A stretch of 8,356 nt of DNA from assembly GCA_964469165.1 (NCBI GenBank), contig CAYXXZ010000110.1, positions 1-8,356 on the forward strand. Reading direction: 5' to 3'. How positions within the stretch are numbered: the first letter of the stretch is position 1; each line of letters opens with the position of its first letter. Made by a program: the position numbers and the translations under genes. Positions 6,583 through 8,356 of this stretch are shown one piece after another. The notes beneath the pieces were generated by a model. The model had not been told where the DNA came from and made no database searches. It was given only the letters and a program-made list of their open reading frames with translations. This DNA is from CAYXXZ01 sp964469165. GTDB taxonomy: Bacteria; Pseudomonadota; Gammaproteobacteria; Pseudomonadales; Porticoccaceae.

Positions 6583-6593
6583 CAGGATATTAG
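6565..6593 (+). promoter_or_regulatory. Predicted sigma70 promoter of cspD
   Basis: TTGACT (6565-6570) and TATTAG (6588-6593) are 17 nt apart, matching consensus at 5/6 and 4/6. Transcription would start near 6600, giving a leader of about 100 nt that contains a strong stem-loop. The promoter diverges from that of clpS, about 35 bp away. Confidence 0.6.
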
Positions 6594-6620
6594 TTTTAGC
6601 CTTGGTCAGGATTTGAACTG

Positions 6621-6647
6621 CGCCCCAGGGCTCGACTCCCTGGGGCG
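6621..6647 (+). promoter_or_regulatory. Stem-loop in the cspD 5' leader
   Basis: CGCCCCAGGG (6621-6630) pairs perfectly with CCCTGGGGCG (6638-6647) around a 7-nt loop CTCGACT. It starts about 20 nt into the predicted transcript and ends 54 nt before the cspD ATG, leaving the Shine-Dalgarno free. No T-run follows directly, so it is more likely an mRNA-stability or early-pause element than a terminator, although an attenuator is possible. Confidence 0.55.
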
Positions 6648-6701
6648 GCTTCCTGTTAAAACATAACAAACAATAAGCGCTAAATAGGCAGGAGATTTAC
6701 T

Positions 6702-6944
6702 ATGCCAAAGGGAACCGTCAAGTGGTTTAACAATGCGAAGGGATACGGCTTCATCCTCGCCGAGGATGGCAGCAATGACATTTTCGCCCACTTTTCCGCC
6801 ATCACAATGGAAGGTTACAAGACACTCAAGGCCGGACAGGAAGTCACGTTCGAGATCATCGAAGGAGAAAAGGGCTTGCACGCCACTCAGATTGCTCCGG
6901 TTGTCAAAGCGCCCCTGAATGGAGTCAGCCACCCAGGGGACTGA
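6702..6944 (+). CDS. cspD: Cold-shock-domain protein CspD
   Basis: CspD is a single-stranded nucleic-acid-binding OB-fold protein; in E. coli it is induced in stationary phase and on starvation, and inhibits DNA replication. The 80-residue product opens with MPKGTVKWFNNAKGYGFI, contains RNP1 KGYGFI (13-18) and RNP2 DIFAHFS (26-32), and continues with MEGYKTLKAGQEVTF, which matches CspD more closely than CspA. The C-terminal 15 residues are an extra, weakly conserved tail. The start is ATG 6702 with AGGAG at 6690-6694, 7 nt upstream. The divergent position next to clpS is the usual gammaproteobacterial arrangement. It has its own promoter with an inverted repeat, a structured leader, and a strong hairpin after the stop. 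An assignment as a generic cold-shock protein remains possible. Confidence 0.93.
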   Translation: MPKGTVKWFNNAKGYGFILAEDGSNDIFAHFSAITMEGYKTLKAGQEVTFEIIEGEKGLHATQIAPVVKAPLNGVSHPGD

Positions 6945-6959
6945 CAGGCAGCCGGAACC

Positions 6960-6996
6960 ACACGCCCTCCGGTGCGCCACCGCCCGGAGGGCGTGT
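6960..6996 (+). terminator. Transcription terminator of cspD
   Basis: ACACGCCCTCCGG (6960-6972) and CCGGAGGGCGTGT (6984-6996) form a perfect 13-bp stem with an 11-nt loop, starting 15 nt after the cspD stop. Only a short T stretch (TTT overlapping the stem end) follows, but stem strength and position make termination likely. Confidence 0.75.
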
Positions 6997-7064
6997 TTGC
7001 GCGCCACCATCATTGATCAGCCAGAAGTGTCGCTTGCATGGGGTCGCTTCAGGGCGGTGTTGTT

Positions 7065-7087
7065 GTAGGAGCCTGCCTGCAGGCGAC
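7065..7087 (+). repeat. REP-like unit 1, forward
   Basis: This 23-nt unit begins GTAGGAG, has the stem GCCTG-CCTG-CAGGC and ends GAC. It is identical to unit 4. With unit 2 it forms an inverted pair with a 21-nt loop, the arrangement called a REPIN. Confidence 0.85.
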
Positions 7088-7108
7088 CCACACACCCTAC
7101 CGAGATTT

Positions 7109-7131
7109 GTCGCTTGCAGGCAAGCTCCTAC
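7109..7131 (-). repeat. REP-like unit 2, inverted
   Basis: Read on the minus strand this is the same 23-nt unit with two differences from unit 1, at positions 9 (C to T) and 18 (G to A). These two bases pair with each other, so the stem becomes GCTTG/CAAGC and is preserved. Confidence 0.85.
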
Positions 7132-7158
7132 AGACGCAGCCCACACCCGAACGGGACA
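7132..7158. repeat. 27-nt exact duplicate at the left edge of the gap
   Basis: These 27 nt recur exactly at 7259-7285, directly after the gap. Either the contig ends overlap and no sequence is missing, or the locus holds a tandem repeat that the assembler could not resolve. Confidence 0.9.
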
Positions 7159-7258
7159 NNNNNNNNNNNNNNNNNNNNNNNNNNNNNNNNNNNNNNNNNN
7201 NNNNNNNNNNNNNNNNNNNNNNNNNNNNNNNNNNNNNNNNNNNNNNNNNNNNNNNNNN
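7159..7258. other. Assembly gap (100 N) inside the REP cluster
   Basis: This is a placeholder of 100 N flanked on both sides by the same 27 nt. The true length may be zero, with a 27-nt overlap between contigs, or may include further REP modules. A repeat-rich site is where short-read assemblies commonly break. Confidence 0.95.
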
Positions 7259-7346
7259 AGACGCAGCCCACACCCGAACGGGACAGCATCGTGCCAAGGT
7301 GACGTAACACCATCATTGATCAGCGACAGGCGTTACCTTGGATGGG

Positions 7347-7369
7347 GCCGCTTGCAGGCAAGCTCCTAC
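7347..7369 (-). repeat. REP-like unit 3, inverted
   Basis: This differs from unit 2 by one base and keeps the GCTTG/CAAGC stem. With unit 4 it forms a tight inverted pair separated by 14 nt, able to fold into a 23-bp hairpin with three mismatched positions. Its core (7354-7368) is the part deleted from module A, where only the remnant GTCGCTT (7043-7049) is left. Confidence 0.85.
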
Positions 7370-7383
7370 AGGGCGGTGTTGTT

Positions 7384-7406
7384 GTAGGAGCCTGCCTGCA
7401 GGCGAC
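7384..7406 (+). repeat. REP-like unit 4, forward
   Basis: This unit is identical to unit 1 and lies within the 42-nt segment shared exactly by the two modules. Confidence 0.85.
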
Positions 7407-7426
7407 CCACGCTCCACCGGAGATGT

Positions 7427-7449
7427 GTCGCCCGCGGACAGGCTCCAAT
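7427..7449 (-). repeat. REP-like unit 5, inverted and degenerate
   Basis: Read on the minus strand it differs from unit 1 at five of 23 positions, but the stem still forms as GCCTG/CGGGC with one T-G wobble. It has lost the GTAG head (now ATTG). It ends one base before the idh stop codon, so it heads the idh 3' untranslated region and may serve as its terminator or 3' stabiliser. Confidence 0.65.
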
Positions 7450-7450
7450 A

Positions 7451-8356
7451 TCATCCGCCCAGGGTGGCGAGAATGCCGTTGAATGTGTCGCTGGGGCGCA
7501 TGGCCGCGGAGGTCAGTGCCTCATCGGGACGGTAATAACCGCCGATGTCCACCGGCGCGCCCTGCACGCGGTTGAGCTCATCGACAATTTTCGCTTCGTT
7601 TTCCTGCAGCGCGCGCCACACGGGTTCGAACTCTGCCCGCAGCGCACTGTCTTCCTGCTGCGTCGCCAGAGCCTCGGCCCAGTACATGGCCAGATAGAAG
7701 TGGCTGCCGCGGTTGTCCAGCTCACCGGCCTTGCGGGAAGGAGACTTGTTCTCTTCAAGGAACGTCTCGTTGGCCTTGTCCAGCGCCGCAGCCAATACCG
7801 TCACGCGTGGATTCGTGGTGAAGGTGCCGTAGTGCTCGAGTGATTCCACCAGTGCCATGAATTCACCCAGCGAATCCCAGCGCAGGTGGTTTTCCTGAAC
7901 GAATTGCTGCACATGTTTGGGCGCAGAGCCACCGGCGCCGGTTTCGAACAAACCACCGCCGTACATGAGTGGCACGATGGACAGCATTTTGGCACTGGTA
8001 CCCAGTTCCATAATGGGGAACAGGTCTGTCAGGTAATCCCGCAGCACGTTGCCGGTGACGGAAATGGTGTCGAGACCCTGGCGAATGCGCTCGAGCGAGA
8101 AATAACAGGCGTCTTCGGGCGTCATGATGCGTATGTCCAGGCCCTCGATGTCGTGATCATTGAGATAGCGCTCCACCTTGATGATCAACTGGGCATCGTG
8201 AGGGCGGTTCTGGTCCAGCCAGAACACCGCGGGAGCGCCGGTGGCACGTGCGCGATTGACGGCAAGCTTCACCCAGTCCTGAATGGAGGCGTCCTTGGCC
8301 TTGCACATGCGCCAGATATCGCCCTTCTCCACGTGGTGCTCGATCAGCACCTTGCC
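7451..8356 (-). CDS. idh: NADP-dependent isocitrate dehydrogenase, monomeric type, C-terminal part
   Basis: Catalyses oxidative decarboxylation of isocitrate to 2-oxoglutarate with NADP+ in the TCA cycle. The frame runs from the right edge to the stop at 7451-7453, giving the last 301 codons of a protein that is about 740 residues in Pseudomonas and Azotobacter. The match to the monomeric (IDH-II) class is clear: FWLDQNRPHDAQLIIKVERYL, then ISVTGNVLRDYLTDLFPIMELGTSAKMLSIVPLM, GGLFETGAGGSAPKHVQQF, LRWDSLGEF, NKSPSRKAGELDNRGSHFYLA and a C-terminal RPSDTFN. The HDAQ and VERYL segments lie in the cofactor-binding region of the Azotobacter enzyme; I place individual contacts only from memory. This fold is unrelated in sequence to the homodimeric Icd. 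The gene converges on cspD across the REP cluster. No frameshift is seen in the visible part. Confidence 0.97.
   Translation of the reverse strand, partial: GKVLIEHHVEKGDIWRMCKAKDASIQDWVKLAVNRARATGAPAVFWLDQNRPHDAQLIIKVERYLNDHDIEGLDIRIMTPEDACYFSLERIRQGLDTISVTGNVLRDYLTDLFPIMELGTSAKMLSIVPLMYGGGLFETGAGGSAPKHVQQFVQENHLRWDSLGEFMALVESLEHYGTFTTNPRVTVLAAALDKANETFLEENKSPSRKAGELDNRGSHFYLAMYWAEALATQQEDSALRAEFEPVWRALQENEAKIVDELNRVQGAPVDIGGYYRPDEALTSAAMRPSDTFNGILATLGG

Larger units (their letters stand above)
7005..7449. repeat. REP-like palindrome cluster: two related modules between cspD and idh
   Basis: The interval between the convergent genes has no supported coding sequence. It holds two versions of one module, A at 7005-7158 and B at 7308-7449. 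Both open with the same 16 nt (7005-7020, 7308-7323). They then have 12-13 divergent nt, a 17-nt segment with two mismatches (7033-7049, 7337-7353), an identical 42-nt segment (7050-7091, 7369-7410), a 20-21 nt spacer, and an inverted palindrome. Module B has 15 nt (7354-7368) that A lacks. Each 23-nt unit starts GTAGGAG and ends CGAC around a short hairpin, the form of bacterial REP elements that depend on a REP-associated tyrosine transposase elsewhere in the genome. Between the modules lie the gap and 7259-7307. Confidence 0.85.

Noticed and set aside
7013..7387. Several short open frames through the third gap
   Set aside because: They exist only because N codons hide stops, and they translate REP palindromes; no protein-like features.
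7005..7449. CRISPR array
   Set aside because: Repeats alternate orientation and spacers are irregular and partly repeated themselves; this is the REP pattern, and there are no cas genes.
1..8356. An undescribed defence, mobile or biosynthetic system
   Set aside because: Every coding region is a recognisable conserved housekeeping gene in a known order; no foreign-looking gene, integrase or toxin-antitoxin pair is visible.

Overview
The window is a housekeeping chromosome segment from a GC-rich gammaproteobacterium, most likely of the Pseudomonas / Marinobacter / Alcanivorax neighbourhood. The basis is gene order (ftsK, trxB, aat, bpt, infA, clpA, clpS, cspD, monomeric idh), which from memory closely follows the Pseudomonas aeruginosa order, together with strong protein similarity to those families. 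I cannot fix the genus. It is draft sequence: three runs of exactly 100 N (1575-1674, 5945-6044, 7159-7258) look like fixed-length scaffold gaps of unknown true size.

Layout. Positions 1-1502 (minus strand) hold the N-terminal 500 codons of the DNA translocase FtsK, running off the left edge. After a gap, trxB, aat, bpt and infA run on the plus strand (1713-4633). clpS and clpA run leftward as a tight pair (6458 to 4664), converging on infA at a 10-bp hairpin that contains the clpA stop codon; most of the ClpA N domain and first ATPase module is lost in the second gap. clpS and cspD diverge from a 243-nt regulatory region with a recognisable promoter for each. cspD ends at a 13-bp hairpin. 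The convergent cspD/idh interval (6945-7450) is filled by two related modules of REP-like palindromes, split by the third gap. The C-terminal 301 codons of monomeric isocitrate dehydrogenase run off the right edge.

How the genes fit together. Aat and Bpt attach leucine (Aat also phenylalanine) to protein N-termini, ClpS recognises the resulting N-degrons, and ClpA unfolds the substrate for ClpP. Both writers, the adaptor and the unfoldase of the bacterial N-degron pathway therefore lie within about 3.8 kb, with infA between them. Stress- and growth-phase-linked genes (cspD, trxB) flank this block.

I found no undescribed gene system. The observations most worth checking are non-coding: REP palindromes with a compensatory base-pair change, an inverted repeat around the cspD -35 box, several strong stem-loops, and gap artefacts that mislead anyone reading clpA or the REP cluster literally.
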